Shown: positions 1 through 8,770, counted from the stretch's first letter. The stretch is DNA of 64,000 bases from Phycisphaerales bacterium (GCA_029246705.1 JAQWMQ010000011.1:119992-183991), one strand, 5' to 3'. Numbers and translations are program-made. The notes: a model not told the origin generated them from the sequence alone.

Positions 1-140
1 GTCCCGATTGTGCACGTTTCCACCTCGAGCTCTTCAGCCCGAGTCACACCAAGCCGGTCTGGAACGCCGGTACTTCCTTGCCCTGAGCTGCCGCGTTCAG
101 GTCCGAGACGTCCTCTGTCAACGTGCCCTGGTGGCCCGGA
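1..140. other. Left edge, no gene recognised
   Basis: These bases lie downstream of the minus-strand thiolase stop. The open frames here are short and show no family motif. A 25-codon minus-strand frame beginning TTG is present, but nothing supports it as a gene. No clear terminator hairpin with a T-tract is visible. The next minus-strand gene may start outside the window. Confidence 0.4.
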
Positions 141-1322
141 TCAATCCCGCTCGATCAACATGCTCACGGCATTGCCGCCACCGAGACAGAGGCTGCAGAT
201 GCCGCGCTTGCCGCCGGTACGTTCCAGCTGGTGGATCAAGGTGACCAGCACGCGTGCGCCACTGGCTCCGATGGGATGGCCGAGCGCGATGCCGCCACCG
301 GCCACGTTGAGCTTGTCCTCGGGAACGTCCAGCCCCTTGATGTCAGCCAGGACCTGGGCTGCGAACGCCTCGTTGATCTCGAAGAGGTCGATGTCCTTCA
401 CCTCGAGATCGTGGTCGGCGAGCAACTTCTCGATGCCGATCTTCGGGGCCCAGAACAGCTTCTTGGGTTCGACGCCGGCGGTGTTGTAGCCGACGATCCG
501 GGCGCGGGGGGTCACGCCGAGTTCGGCGGCCTTCGCTGCACTGGAGACGATGACGGCGGCACCGCCATCGGAGATCTGCGAGGCGTTGCCCGCGGTCACG
601 CTGCCATCCTTCTGGAAGGCGGCACGCAGCTTGCCGAGTGCTTCGGAGGTCGATCCGGCACGGAACCCCTCGTCGGTGTCGACGCCGGCTCGTGCGTGGC
701 ATTGCTCGGCACTCATGGGAGCGACTTCCTTCGTGAAGTGGCCCTGTGCCCAGGCCTCCTCCGCGCGGTTGTGGCTCTGGGCGCTGAATCGATCCTGCTC
801 TTCCCGAGAGATCTCGTATTCGTCGGCGATCCACTCCGCGGCGCATCCCATCGGCCAGGATTCGAAGGCGCAGGTCAGTCCGTCGAGCGCCATGTGGTCC
901 TCGAGGGTGCCCGGTCCGTACTTGATGCCGGTGCGCACGTTGGCGAAGTGGGGTGCGAGATCCATGTTCTCCATCCCACCGGCCACGGTGAGATCGACGT
1001 CGCCGGCCCGAATCGCTCGAGCAGCCTGCATGACCGCCTCAAGCCCCGATCCGCAGACCTTGTTGATGGTCACGGCGGTGACTTCCGGCGGGATCCCGGC
1101 TTTCAGGGCCGCCTGGCGTGCCGGGTTCTGGCCGACGCCAGCCTGGAGGACACACCCCATGAAGACCTCCTCGATCGAGCTGGGCTCGATTCCGGCGTCC
1201 TCGAGCGCATGACTGATGGCATGTGCGCCGAGTTCTGGGGAGGGGACTCGACTCAAACCGCCCAGAAAGCGGCCGATAGGGGTCCTGCGGGCGGCGAGAA
1301 TGACTGGTTGTGCGTCGGTCAT
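141..1322 (-). CDS. Acetyl-CoA C-acetyltransferase (thiolase)
   Basis: A 393-residue thiolase that condenses or cleaves acyl-CoA with CoA in the cytoplasm (acetoacetyl-CoA chemistry or the last step of beta-oxidation). The nucleophilic cysteine is in NKVCGSGL (Cys90), the catalytic histidine in GIALGHPIGASG (His349), and the second catalytic cysteine in CLGGGNA (Cys379). These positions match the biosynthetic thiolase family almost residue for residue. The start is the ATG at 1322, which has GGAG five bases upstream. An in-frame ATG at 1340 would add six residues but has no ribosome site. It is divergent from fbp. Substrate chain length cannot be read from the sequence. Confidence 0.96.
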   Translation of the reverse strand: MTDAQPVILAARRTPIGRFLGGLSRVPSPELGAHAISHALEDAGIEPSSIEEVFMGCVLQAGVGQNPARQAALKAGIPPEVTAVTINKVCGSGLEAVMQAARAIRAGDVDLTVAGGMENMDLAPHFANVRTGIKYGPGTLEDHMALDGLTCAFESWPMGCAAEWIADEYEISREEQDRFSAQSHNRAEEAWAQGHFTKEVAPMSAEQCHARAGVDTDEGFRAGSTSEALGKLRAAFQKDGSVTAGNASQISDGGAAVIVSSAAKAAELGVTPRARIVGYNTAGVEPKKLFWAPKIGIEKLLADHDLEVKDIDLFEINEAFAAQVLADIKGLDVPEDKLNVAGGGIALGHPIGASGARVLVTLIHQLERTGGKRGICSLCLGGGNAVSMLIERD

Positions 1323-1423
1323 GGTGGCTCCGTCGGGCAATTGTCGGGGTTTCCTCTGAATCGGAGATCATAACGCACGGAGAGTGTTGGACGTGGGGGG
1401 GGTCAGGTACCGACAATGAAGGC

Positions 1424-2434
1424 ATGGCCTCACATACCCCCGAATTGGACAAGCTGATTCCCGAGAACCTGACCTCGCTCCAGACCCACGTTCTGGCCGA
1501 GGAGGCGAAGTATCCCGATGCAACGGGCGATTTCTCATGGATCATCTCGGCGATCTCGCTGGCAGGAAAGACCATCGCCAACAAGGTCCGTCGAGCGCGC
1601 CTGGAAAACGTGCTCGGCTCCCACGGCACCGAAAATGTCCAGGGCGAGGTCCAGCAGAAGCTGGATGTGATCGCCAACGAGGTTCTCCTGAGATGCCTGG
1701 GGGAACGCGCCTCGATCGCGGTCCTGGCTTCCGAGGAGAATGAGGAGCCGCTCATCCTCAGGACCGGGCAGGACGGCGGCAAGTACTGCGTCCTCTTCGA
1801 CCCCCTGGACGGTTCGAGCAACCTGGACGTGGCGGTGGGGGTCGGCACCATCTTCACGGTGCTTCGAAACAATCCCGACACCCCGGATGCCGAGGAGACG
1901 GTGTGCCAGACCGGCCTCAAGCAGGTCGCAGCCGGCTACATCCTCTACGGATCGTCGACCATCCTCGTGCTGACCACCGGACACGGGGTGGACATGTTCG
2001 TCCTCGACCAGGCAATCGGTTCGTTCCTGCACGTGAAGAACGGATTGCAGATCCCACCCGGCAACAAGACCTACTCGATCAACGAGGCCTACGCCGAGCA
2101 GTTTCCCACCGGCTATCGAACCTACCTGCAGTGGGCTCATGAACAGGGCTATTCAAGCCGGTACATCGGATCGATGGTTGCCGACGTCCATCGAATCCTC
2201 ATGCGCGGCGGCGTGTTCATCTACCCTTCGACCCGCAAGAACCCCGGGGGCAAGCTTCGTCTGTTGTACGAGGCCAACCCGATGGCGATGGTGATCGAAC
2301 AGGCCGGCGGTCTCGCCTTCAGTGGCCCCCAGCGGACGTTGGAAGTGGTCCCCGATGAACTGCACGCACGGGTCCCGGTGCTCCTGGGAAGCCCCCAGGA
2401 GGTCGAGCACGTACGAAAGTTCTGCCAGGACTGA
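1424..2434 (+). CDS. fbp: Fructose-1,6-bisphosphatase, class I
   Basis: A 336-residue class I FBPase that hydrolyses fructose 1,6-bisphosphate to fructose 6-phosphate in gluconeogenesis. The metal-binding signature DPLDGSSN follows VLF near residue 125. The substrate-site segments YIGSMVADVHR and GKLRLLYEANPMA are intact, and length is normal for the family. The start ATG at 1424 begins MASHTPELDK; no good Shine-Dalgarno precedes it. The reading frame extends upstream, but those residues overlap the thiolase promoter side and look non-coding. The gene is convergent with the prpD-like gene, with a 12-base gap. A PPi-type phosphofructokinase at 47.8 kb catalyses the opposing, reversible reaction. 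Confidence 0.96.
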   Translation: MASHTPELDKLIPENLTSLQTHVLAEEAKYPDATGDFSWIISAISLAGKTIANKVRRARLENVLGSHGTENVQGEVQQKLDVIANEVLLRCLGERASIAVLASEENEEPLILRTGQDGGKYCVLFDPLDGSSNLDVAVGVGTIFTVLRNNPDTPDAEETVCQTGLKQVAAGYILYGSSTILVLTTGHGVDMFVLDQAIGSFLHVKNGLQIPPGNKTYSINEAYAEQFPTGYRTYLQWAHEQGYSSRYIGSMVADVHRILMRGGVFIYPSTRKNPGGKLRLLYEANPMAMVIEQAGGLAFSGPQRTLEVVPDELHARVPVLLGSPQEVEHVRKFCQD

Positions 2435-2446
2435 CCGCGGACGGGT

Positions 2447-4006
2447 TCAGGAGAACCCGCCGACGTCCTTGATCTTGAAATCCCAGAGCTGCTTCAATGC
2501 CTCCGCATCAAGCGTGGGCAGTGCGTTCATCCTGTCGATGACCGGTCCCTGGTCCTCCAGTGCAAGTGCCCCCATGCGCTGGAACTTGGTGGCGAGGATC
2601 GACTGCAGGTCTGCGGTGGTGTTTCGAGCGTGTCCCGATGGGTACATGATGAAGTCGGACTCGAGATCCCCGGCATCGGTCATTCGAATGACCATTGAAG
2701 TGGGGATGCCGTCCGGATAGCGGCTGTCGTAGTCGTCGCCTCCGTGCTCGAAATCGATCTTGTCCATGAGCTTCCGGGTCGCTTCATCGGAGATGGCGTT
2801 CTCGGAATAGTCCTCGGGAAGCAGCATGAGCATCTTCCAGGCGGCATCGTTCTCCCCGGGCAGCTCGCCTCCTGCCTCCACGGCCTTCTGCAACATGCGT
2901 CCGACGATGTAGACCATCGAGTGGTCCGCCGATTGACGGTTGCGAGGGTCCCGCTTGGCCGGGTCCCCGATGATGCCGAAGGCCGGCTCGTAGGCAATGA
3001 CCCGGATCATCTCGATCTTGTCGGGATTGCTGGCGATCTCGGGGTGCTTGATCAGCAGGTCCACCAGGCCCTGGAGCGCGCCTGCGGACTGATGTTCGTA
3101 GAGGCCGAGCTTGAAGTGCATCCCCATGACGGCGAAATCGTCGCCTTCGTTGGACAGCACCAGGTCGAAGGGACTGCTGCCATCGGTCGGCTCGAACTGA
3201 CGCCAGATCGCCTCCGGATTCCGGAAGATGTCCTTGGGTCCCTGGAACCCACGCATCGCCCGCTGCATCGAGACGATCGCGGCTTCGGTCGAGATGGCTG
3301 CCGAGGCACCCTTGGAATCACTGAGTTCCTTGCCCGCCCTGATCGCACGCCAGGGGATGAAGTGGGCCACGCACATGCCGATCGCCGATTCGATCTGCTC
3401 CGCGGTCGCGCCCAGCATCGCGCCGTAGACCGCTGCACTGGCGATCGCGCCATGGACCACGTGGTCGATCTTGTAGGTCTTCAGGCTGAACACTTCCGCG
3501 AGGCGGCCCCGGATCTCGTCCAACAACACCATGCCCAGCAGTGCATCCGCGCCACTTCGTCCGGCAACCTGTGCCGCGGCGATCGGAACCGCATAGAAGT
3601 CGTTGTGACCGAACTCACCCGCGGTATGGCCCAGTTCGGGTCGGTAGCCGAAGTTGGTTCCGTTGGAGTCCCACTCGCGAACCGCCGAGCAGTTGGCAAG
3701 GATCGCCTTTTCCGGCGCAACCCTGGTGGCAGAGCCGAATGGCGGTACGCCATCCTGCTTCGGGTACTCGAGCGCTTCATCTCGAAGGGTGGTCGGGGCA
3801 TTGGTGCCCAGGGCCAGGGCTGAGACCCCGCAGAGAACGCTGTCGGTGAAGAAGAGAAGGGTTCTGTCGAGCACCGCCTGCGAGGGGCGGCCACAACCCT
3901 CTCCCGAGGCGCCCATGAACTCAATCGCATACCGCCCTATGCCGAGCGCCTGATTCTCGTTTCGGGCAATGGTGGTTGTGGTACCTGGGGTGGTTGTGCT
4001 CGACAT
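2447..4006 (-). CDS. MmgE/PrpD family protein (2-methylcitrate dehydratase-like)
   Basis: A 519-residue member of the MmgE/PrpD fold. Family members dehydrate 2-methylcitrate in the propionate-degrading methylcitrate cycle, or act on related tricarboxylates such as cis-aconitate. Family-typical segments include the VREWDSNGTNFGYRP-like region near residues 105-120, the DALLGMVLLDEIRGRL helix, and AVYGAMLG followed by a VAHFIPWRAIR segment. The start at 4006 has GGAG eight bases upstream; longer in-frame starts lack one. The thiolase and the cobalamin-binding/MeaB fusion nearby fit acyl-CoA or propionate metabolism. No prpB or prpC is seen, so the exact substrate is not proven. Confidence 0.85.
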   Translation of the reverse strand: MSSTTTPGTTTTIARNENQALGIGRYAIEFMGASGEGCGRPSQAVLDRTLLFFTDSVLCGVSALALGTNAPTTLRDEALEYPKQDGVPPFGSATRVAPEKAILANCSAVREWDSNGTNFGYRPELGHTAGEFGHNDFYAVPIAAAQVAGRSGADALLGMVLLDEIRGRLAEVFSLKTYKIDHVVHGAIASAAVYGAMLGATAEQIESAIGMCVAHFIPWRAIRAGKELSDSKGASAAISTEAAIVSMQRAMRGFQGPKDIFRNPEAIWRQFEPTDGSSPFDLVLSNEGDDFAVMGMHFKLGLYEHQSAGALQGLVDLLIKHPEIASNPDKIEMIRVIAYEPAFGIIGDPAKRDPRNRQSADHSMVYIVGRMLQKAVEAGGELPGENDAAWKMLMLLPEDYSENAISDEATRKLMDKIDFEHGGDDYDSRYPDGIPTSMVIRMTDAGDLESDFIMYPSGHARNTTADLQSILATKFQRMGALALEDQGPVIDRMNALPTLDAEALKQLWDFKIKDVGGFS

Positions 4007-4130
4007 CGTTCGTTCTCCGGGCTTTGTCATGTGAATTGATCGAAGATTGTACAGGCCAGAGGACTTCCATCGAAGCGAGGAAAATGCATTGAAAAGTGGT
4101 TCGGGTAACAACATGGGAGACGAGTTCCGC

Positions 4131-4136
4131 TATCGT
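4131..4136 (+). promoter_or_regulatory. Candidate -10 hexamer TATCGT, leaderless type
   Basis: TATCGT ends seven bases before the ATG at 4144, and there is no Shine-Dalgarno. A transcript starting about seven bases after this hexamer would begin at the ATG. One of a recurring set in the window; no good -35 is visible. Confidence 0.45.
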
Positions 4137-4143
4137 TCCCAAG

Positions 4144-5283
4144 ATGGCCTCCCCCCAAGTCACTGCTGCGGAACGAGCCGAATCAATCGACGTCGTCGAT
4201 GGAGGGGCTTTCGTGGTCGTCCAGCGGGGTGAATCCAGCCGGAGAATTCCGGCCCGCTGGCTCCGATTGCTGGCGGAAAGCCCATCAGACGTCGATGCCT
4301 CCAACGGTCATCGACGGTTCGATTCAGTCTCCCTGCCCTCCGAATTCAAGGTCCGAACCGCGATCCTGGACGAGGAAACCGGCCAGTGGGAGATCCGTTT
4401 CGAGGGTGAGACTTCCGGGGTCCTCTACGATTTCGATCGGCTGCTCGGGATGGCCAGCTCCGATGAACTCCACGGCCCGGAACGAACCGCCTTCAGTTCA
4501 GCGGATGCTCCGATGCGTGCCGTCGACTACGACATGCTCGAGGCGCCTGCCGCTTTGCGCTCCTTCCTGGACACCCTGCTGCGCCGTGGGTACGCACGGG
4601 TCCGCGAGGTTCCCAACCGCATGGAGGAGCTCGTCGGGTTCGCACGCCGACTGAGGCTCGAACAGGGCCTGATCCAGCCCGGCCCCTTCGAACAGAGTCG
4701 CGTGAGCGAGGACGACATCGCGGACCCCTCGCATGGTCCGTCTCTGCACACCGACGAGCCCTATCGTGATCCCGTTCCCGGCTTCCATGTGCAACTCTGC
4801 CTCGAGAGCAACGGGCCCGGGGGAGACACCATCGTCGCCGACGGGCTCTCGATCGCAGCCACGCTCGCCGCGGAGGAGCCCTTCGCCGCGGTCGAACTGG
4901 CCCGCTGGCCGATGCTCTTCGCCCGGACCGGACCCAGCATCGATCGTCGACGAGCGGTTCCGCTGCTGGAGACCGCAGCCGACGGATCACTGCAGCGAAT
5001 CACCTTCAATGATCGTGCGGCACGTGATTTCCTCTGCCCCGACGACCGGCTTCCGATCTGTGCGGGGGCCTACGACACCCTGGCTCGGATCGCCCAGCGC
5101 GAAGGGTTCCAGAACACCTTCCGCGTGAAGTCCGGGGACCTGCTCATCATCGACAATGAACGCGTGCTGCATGGTCATCGCCCGGTGACCGGTTCCGGAG
5201 CCAATCGCTTCGCCTGCGGCTACCTCGATCGTGGTGATCTCATGAGCACCTGGCGTCGAGCTCGTGCCGGCCTGCTGGACTGA
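4144..5283 (+). CDS. Gamma-butyrobetaine hydroxylase-like Fe(II)/2-oxoglutarate dioxygenase
   Basis: A 379-residue TauD/BBOX-family oxygenase. Residues about 20-100 form the DUF971-like N-terminal domain typical of gamma-butyrobetaine and trimethyllysine hydroxylases. The C-terminal domain is the jelly-roll oxygenase: the iron ligands His202 and Asp204 are in SLHTDEPYRDP, and the distal iron histidine and 2-oxoglutarate arginine are in DNERVLHGHRPVTG and GANRFACGYLDR. The chosen start has a TATCGT box just upstream; a GTG at 4096 is the alternative. It is divergent from the prpD-like gene and convergent with the macro-domain gene. A role in carnitine-like chemistry is plausible but not shown; the substrate is unknown. 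Confidence 0.85.
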   Translation: MASPQVTAAERAESIDVVDGGAFVVVQRGESSRRIPARWLRLLAESPSDVDASNGHRRFDSVSLPSEFKVRTAILDEETGQWEIRFEGETSGVLYDFDRLLGMASSDELHGPERTAFSSADAPMRAVDYDMLEAPAALRSFLDTLLRRGYARVREVPNRMEELVGFARRLRLEQGLIQPGPFEQSRVSEDDIADPSHGPSLHTDEPYRDPVPGFHVQLCLESNGPGGDTIVADGLSIAATLAAEEPFAAVELARWPMLFARTGPSIDRRRAVPLLETAADGSLQRITFNDRAARDFLCPDDRLPICAGAYDTLARIAQREGFQNTFRVKSGDLLIIDNERVLHGHRPVTGSGANRFACGYLDRGDLMSTWRRARAGLLD

Positions 5284-5328
5284 TCCAGACGCCCGTCCTC
5301 CCGATCTCCGGACCTGGTGCCACCTCAA

Positions 5329-5865
5329 TCAGCCCCGATCACCTGATCGAGCAGCCCGCAGGGCTCGACGGTAGATCTCGCCGTCCTTCGGGTTCCCACA
5401 ACAGATGATGACGTGCCGGGGATGTTCATTGCCGGCAAGGAAGTTCGACATCACCTCGATGGCGATGCGGCTGGCGTCATGCCTGGGGTATCCGTACTCG
5501 CCGGTCGAGATGCAGGGAAAGGCCACGGACGCACACTTCAGTTCAGAGGCGATCTCGAGCGAGCGCTGGTAGCAGGCTCGCAGCAGTGCCTCTTCGTCGT
5601 TGCGACCGCCATTCCAGATCGGGCCGACGGTGTGGATGATGCTGCGTGCCGGCAACTCGAACCCGGGGGTGCTCGTCGCACTGCCGGGTTCACATGTCCC
5701 GACCAGGCGGCAGGCTTCGCTCAGTCGTTCACCTGCGGCGGCATGGATGGCGGCTTCGACGCCCCGCGGGGTTTCCAGTCGCCGTCCTGCTGGATTGACC
5801 ACGGCATCGACCTCGAGTCGCGTGATGTCATCGATGATGACCATCATTCGATCGAGTTCAGTCAT
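5329..5865 (-). CDS. Macro domain protein (ADP-ribose-binding family)
   Basis: A 178-residue single macro domain. The fold is recognisable from VDAVVNPAG, GVEAAIHAAAG, IIHTVGPIW and the phosphate-loop segment ISTGEYGYP. Family members bind ADP-ribose and often remove acetyl or ADP-ribosyl groups. Two conserved features are altered: the usual NAAN is NPAG (residues 24-27), and the glycine-rich GGGGVD is ETPRGVE (31-37), so the common catalytic Asn and Asp are Gly and Glu. It may therefore bind rather than hydrolyse. The start at 5865 has GGAGG six bases upstream, with a second ATG directly before it. It lies 58 bases downstream of the MeaB-fusion gene on the same strand. Confidence 0.88.
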   Translation of the reverse strand: MTELDRMMVIIDDITRLEVDAVVNPAGRRLETPRGVEAAIHAAAGERLSEACRLVGTCEPGSATSTPGFELPARSIIHTVGPIWNGGRNDEEALLRACYQRSLEIASELKCASVAFPCISTGEYGYPRHDASRIAIEVMSNFLAGNEHPRHVIICCGNPKDGEIYRRALRAARSGDRG

Positions 5866-5923
5866 CATCCGCCTCCATCCGTCCGAATCGGGCGTTGCCC
5901 GATTCGTTTCGGTGTGCTGCGGT

Positions 5924-7042
5924 TCAGTCTTCCAGCAGTTCATCCAGGAGTTCGACCACGCCCTTGCCAAGCGTGGCGACCGTCTCGAGGATCGGTCGGC
6001 CCTCTGCGATATCCAGAAGCTCGCGAACCAGCTTGGCTTCGCCTGCATGGTCCGCCTTGTTGCAGACGAAGACATCCGCGATCTCGAGGATGCCCGCCTT
6101 GTCCATCTGCACTGCGTCGCCCATTCCGGGGACCACCACGACCGCGGTCTTGTCCACCTGGTTCCTGATCGCGACGTCGTTCTGGCCGGCACCCACCGTC
6201 TCGATGAGCAGGGTCTCGTACCCGGCACCACCGATCAATTCGATGATCTCGGGCAGGCTTGCGTAGTCCTCCCCGACGATGGCCAGGGATCGGTAGAAGA
6301 TGCCTTCGTCGATTCGGTTGAAGTCGACCCTGAGCCGGTCGCCCAGCAACGCGCCGCTGGTGATGGGGCTCATCGGATCAAAGGCGACGACGGCGATCTT
6401 CTCGTCCCTCAGCACCGCTTCGGATGCCATTGCCGCCACCAGGGTCGACTTGCCTGCTCCCGGTGCCCCCGTGATCCCGATGACCCGCTTGGGGCGTCGG
6501 CGCGGAAGGTCGTTCTTTCGACCGGCATGGGCGAGGCTGATGGCGCGCGAGAGGTTCGCGGTGGGGTTGTCGAATGCGGGTGTCTCGTAGGGGCGTACCG
6601 CGGAACGAACACCCTCGATGATCTGGTCGAGTCCGGTTCCGGTGTGATGCACCTGGGAAACCCCGGCGTCCAGGAGGGTCTGCACGTCTTCCTGGGGGAT
6701 GATGCCACCGACGCTGATGGTCATGTCCTTGCGACCGACCTGATGACATTGATCGACGAGCCGTGGCACCAGGACCAGGTGGGAGTTGCTCATGAGCGAG
6801 CAGGCAATCAGGTCCACGTCTTCGTCGCGCCCGCTGATGGCGAGGCTTCGGGGGGTCTGCCACAGGCCCGAGTAGATCACGTGAATGCCGCTGTCCCGCA
6901 TCATCCTGCCGATGAGCTTGACGCCCCGGTCATGACCGTCGAGACCGATCTTGCCGAGAAGCACGCGAGGTCGGTGATCAAGATCTGCACAGCGATCGGT
7001 TTTTTCGATCGGGGTCGTCGGTTCGTTGGTTGCGCGAGGCAT
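5924..7042 (-). CDS. Fused cobalamin-binding domain and MeaB-type GTPase
   Basis: A 372-residue two-domain protein. Residues about 25-150 are the cobalamin-binding domain of acyl-CoA mutases, with DGHDRG at 35-40 supplying the cobalt-ligand histidine (His37) and a GGIIP segment further on. Residues about 160-372 are a MeaB/ArgK G3E GTPase with P-loop GAPGAGKST (192-200), ETVGAGQND (switch/G3) and NKAD (G4). MeaB proteins load and protect B12 in methylmalonyl-CoA mutase. IcmF has this domain order but also a mutase body, which is absent here, so a separate large mutase subunit should exist elsewhere. The start at 7042 is chosen because a TATAGT promoter box lies between it and the next upstream ATG. 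Confidence 0.92.
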   Translation of the reverse strand: MPRATNEPTTPIEKTDRCADLDHRPRVLLGKIGLDGHDRGVKLIGRMMRDSGIHVIYSGLWQTPRSLAISGRDEDVDLIACSLMSNSHLVLVPRLVDQCHQVGRKDMTISVGGIIPQEDVQTLLDAGVSQVHHTGTGLDQIIEGVRSAVRPYETPAFDNPTANLSRAISLAHAGRKNDLPRRRPKRVIGITGAPGAGKSTLVAAMASEAVLRDEKIAVVAFDPMSPITSGALLGDRLRVDFNRIDEGIFYRSLAIVGEDYASLPEIIELIGGAGYETLLIETVGAGQNDVAIRNQVDKTAVVVVPGMGDAVQMDKAGILEIADVFVCNKADHAGEAKLVRELLDIAEGRPILETVATLGKGVVELLDELLED

Positions 7043-7106
7043 GGTGGCTTTGGTTTCCGGGTGTCTGGTGGTCCGGACACTGCCGTACCTGTGCTCTGGA
7101 ACGCCG

Positions 7107-7112
7107 ACTATA
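7107..7112 (-). promoter_or_regulatory. Candidate -10 hexamer TATAGT
   Basis: Minus-strand TATAGT lies 64 bases before the chosen ATG (7042) of the cobalamin/MeaB fusion. It excludes the upstream in-frame ATG at 7135 if it is used. No clear -35 was found. Confidence 0.4.
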
Positions 7113-7179
7113 CGGTCTGTGGGCCTGTCACGCACTCTATCGGCGGGGTGCGGTTTTCGAGGGAAATCCGGCTCTTTCC

Positions 7180-7923
7180 TCAGGAAGGAGCCTTCTCGAC
7201 CTTCTTTTTCCCATCGTCGTCGTCTTCAAAGGCCTTTGAAGCCTTGTTGATGCCTTCCTGAATCGGATCGCCGTTCTCATCCCAGGTATCCGGATGGAAG
7301 CGGTGGGCATACTGGGCGATGATTCGAGAGACCCCATCCCAGGGGTAGTCGTCGAGCACGACCTTGCGATCGTTCTCGAGGATCAACTTCGCGTGCCAGG
7401 TGGACTTGTTGCTTGCCTGCGGGTTGATCAGGCCTCGCCAGGTGGTCATGTCGATGTCCTTGATGGAGGCATCCTGGAACGTCTCGCCCTTGGGACTCTT
7501 CAGGGTGCCATCCTCTTCGAGAATCCATCCACCGTTTCGATGCTTCCAGAGCGGCCAGATCAGGAAGGGCACACCGCTCAAGCCCCCGATGAACCACACC
7601 AGCAGGCTGATCAGTCCGTCGTACTTGCTCGGTTTCTGAGGCTTGTCGTCGGCATAGGTGGTGAGGGTCGCTTCCGCCTCTTGGTAGGCGCTGACCTCAT
7701 CGGGGGTCAGCTTTCCGCCGGCGTCCTTCTGCCTTTCGGCCTTTGCAACCAGCTCGTTGTGCACATCGACCGCCTGGGTGTACTGGGAGAAGATCGCTTC
7801 TCGCTCGGGAAGGCGTATCCAGTACTGCCAGCCTCCGTAGACCGCGGAGAACAGGCAGAGCAGCAGCAGCACGATCAGCTTGTACTTCTGCCCGGCACGC
7901 ATCGAGGTCTTTATCTCAGCCAT
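7180..7923 (-). CDS. Two-pass membrane protein of unknown function
   Basis: A 247-residue protein I do not recognise. A hydrophobic helix at about 14-33 follows a basic N-terminus, a hydrophilic and probably coiled segment rich in Ala/Glu/Lys spans about 35-100, and a second helix at about 104-126 precedes a soluble C-terminal domain. That domain has alternating strands (WHAKLILENDRKVVLDDYPW region) resembling a PH-like or stress-sensor fold, and ends in an acidic-then-lysine tail. GGGGG lies nine bases before the ATG at 7923; an adjacent GTG is possible. It sits between the Dabb lipoprotein and the MeaB fusion on the same strand. Function unknown. Confidence 0.75.
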   Translation of the reverse strand: MAEIKTSMRAGQKYKLIVLLLLCLFSAVYGGWQYWIRLPEREAIFSQYTQAVDVHNELVAKAERQKDAGGKLTPDEVSAYQEAEATLTTYADDKPQKPSKYDGLISLLVWFIGGLSGVPFLIWPLWKHRNGGWILEEDGTLKSPKGETFQDASIKDIDMTTWRGLINPQASNKSTWHAKLILENDRKVVLDDYPWDGVSRIIAQYAHRFHPDTWDENGDPIQEGINKASKAFEDDDDGKKKVEKAPS

Positions 7924-8036
7924 CACGTCGCCCCCTGTTCATCCCGGACTTGTCCCCGATCTGGATCGGGGAACCACCTCGAAGGGTCTCGTTGTTCTTC
8001 ATCATCCCAGTCCCAAGGTTCCTGCTCCAAGCGCAG

Positions 8037-8429
8037 TCATTGATTCTCTATGTCGTAGATAGTGATATCGGTCCAACGGGTCTTCCACTTTTCGACCAAT
8101 GCGATGTGGTCCGGATTCTTCAGGTAGGCCTGGTATCCCTCGGCATCCTTGAAGGAGACATAGAGGCCGACATCATAGGAGGCATCGACGATCTCCCTCC
8201 CGGTATCGTAATGACCACCACAGGCGTAGACGGCCACTGAGGGAATCTGCCTGAGGAATTGGTCACAGTCACGTTCCAACTCGGCGATGTCGTCCTTTTC
8301 CTGCAGGGTGAAGAGGACCACGTGGTTTATCAGCCCTGGATCGAAAGGGCGAGGGTTCGTGCCGCAGCCGGAGGAAAGCCCGGCCAGCCCGGCCAGAATG
8401 AGTGCAGCAGTATGTGGTGCGCGTTTCAT
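8037..8429 (-). CDS. Dabb-domain lipoprotein
   Basis: A 130-residue protein with a signal peptide ending GLSSGC, so it is probably lipidated at Cys22, although the lipobox has Ser rather than Leu at -3. The mature part is a stress-responsive alpha/beta-barrel (Dabb) domain, a dimeric ferredoxin-like fold. It begins with the typical NHVVLFTL strand and has the central DVGLYVSFKDAEGYQAYLKNPDH stretch common to the family (quoted in part as DVGLYVSF and YQAYLKNPDH). Dabb domains occur in stress proteins and some cyclases; no enzyme activity can be assigned. A terminator just upstream isolates it from the remnants to its right. Confidence 0.85.
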   Translation of the reverse strand: MKRAPHTAALILAGLAGLSSGCGTNPRPFDPGLINHVVLFTLQEKDDIAELERDCDQFLRQIPSVAVYACGGHYDTGREIVDASYDVGLYVSFKDAEGYQAYLKNPDHIALVEKWKTRWTDITIYDIENQ

Positions 8430-8480
8430 TCGAAACTCCCTTTCAACGAGCTCAGAGGGTACCCAAGTACCCGCTTCATG

Positions 8481-8517
8481 AAAACTCCCCAGAACGAGGT
8501 GGACTTCGTTCCGGGGG
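8481..8517 (-). terminator. Rho-independent terminator (minus strand)
   Basis: CCCCaGAACGA at 8487-8497 pairs with TCGTTCcGGGG at 8506-8516 around an eight-base loop. Read on the minus strand the hairpin is followed by AGTTTTC. It would stop transcripts coming from the TPR remnant. Its sequence closely resembles the terminator at 9656-9701. Confidence 0.65.
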
Positions 8518-8574
8518 ACGGGGAGAGGCTCCTCCAGGCAGCAGCTCCGCGCCTTGAGGCAATTCAGGCGATTG

Positions 8575-8770
8575 CCTGGTGCGATCGACTCGAAGGTGGG
8601 GTTCGGGAAGGCGGGGTTGCGACATCGTGCCGGGCAAGCCCGAGGAGTCGATCCTGCTCCACCGGATGGAATGCGAAGAGCCGTCGATCCACCTGCCGAG
8701 CCCGGGTCGAAGCATGCCGGCTCCCGAATCGATCGCCTTCCTGCCGGCGGACTCCGAGGAGATGGACGGG
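8575..8770 (+). pseudogene. Remnant of a planctomycete cytochrome (PSCyt-like) gene
   Basis: From about 8621 one frame reads DIVPGKPEES-ILLHRM, then EEPSIHLPSPGRSMP and ESIAFLPADSEEMDG. This is the pattern seen after the haem motif in planctomycete cytochrome domains, where it is usually VVPGKPEESLLIxRM ... MPPxGR. Just upstream, a different frame reads VGFGKAGLR, the segment that normally precedes it, so a one-base frameshift sits near 8618. No haem CxxCH and no start remain. It is a broken fragment about 65 codons long. Confidence 0.6.

Noticed and set aside
123..1373. A 416-codon plus-strand frame over the thiolase
   Set aside because: Shadow of the thiolase frame caused by GC-rich third positions.
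2441..2460. Hairpin CGGGTTC-AGGA-GAACCCG between fbp and the prpD-like gene as a terminator
   Set aside because: The seven-pair stem overlaps the prpD-like stop codon and has no T-tract on either strand.
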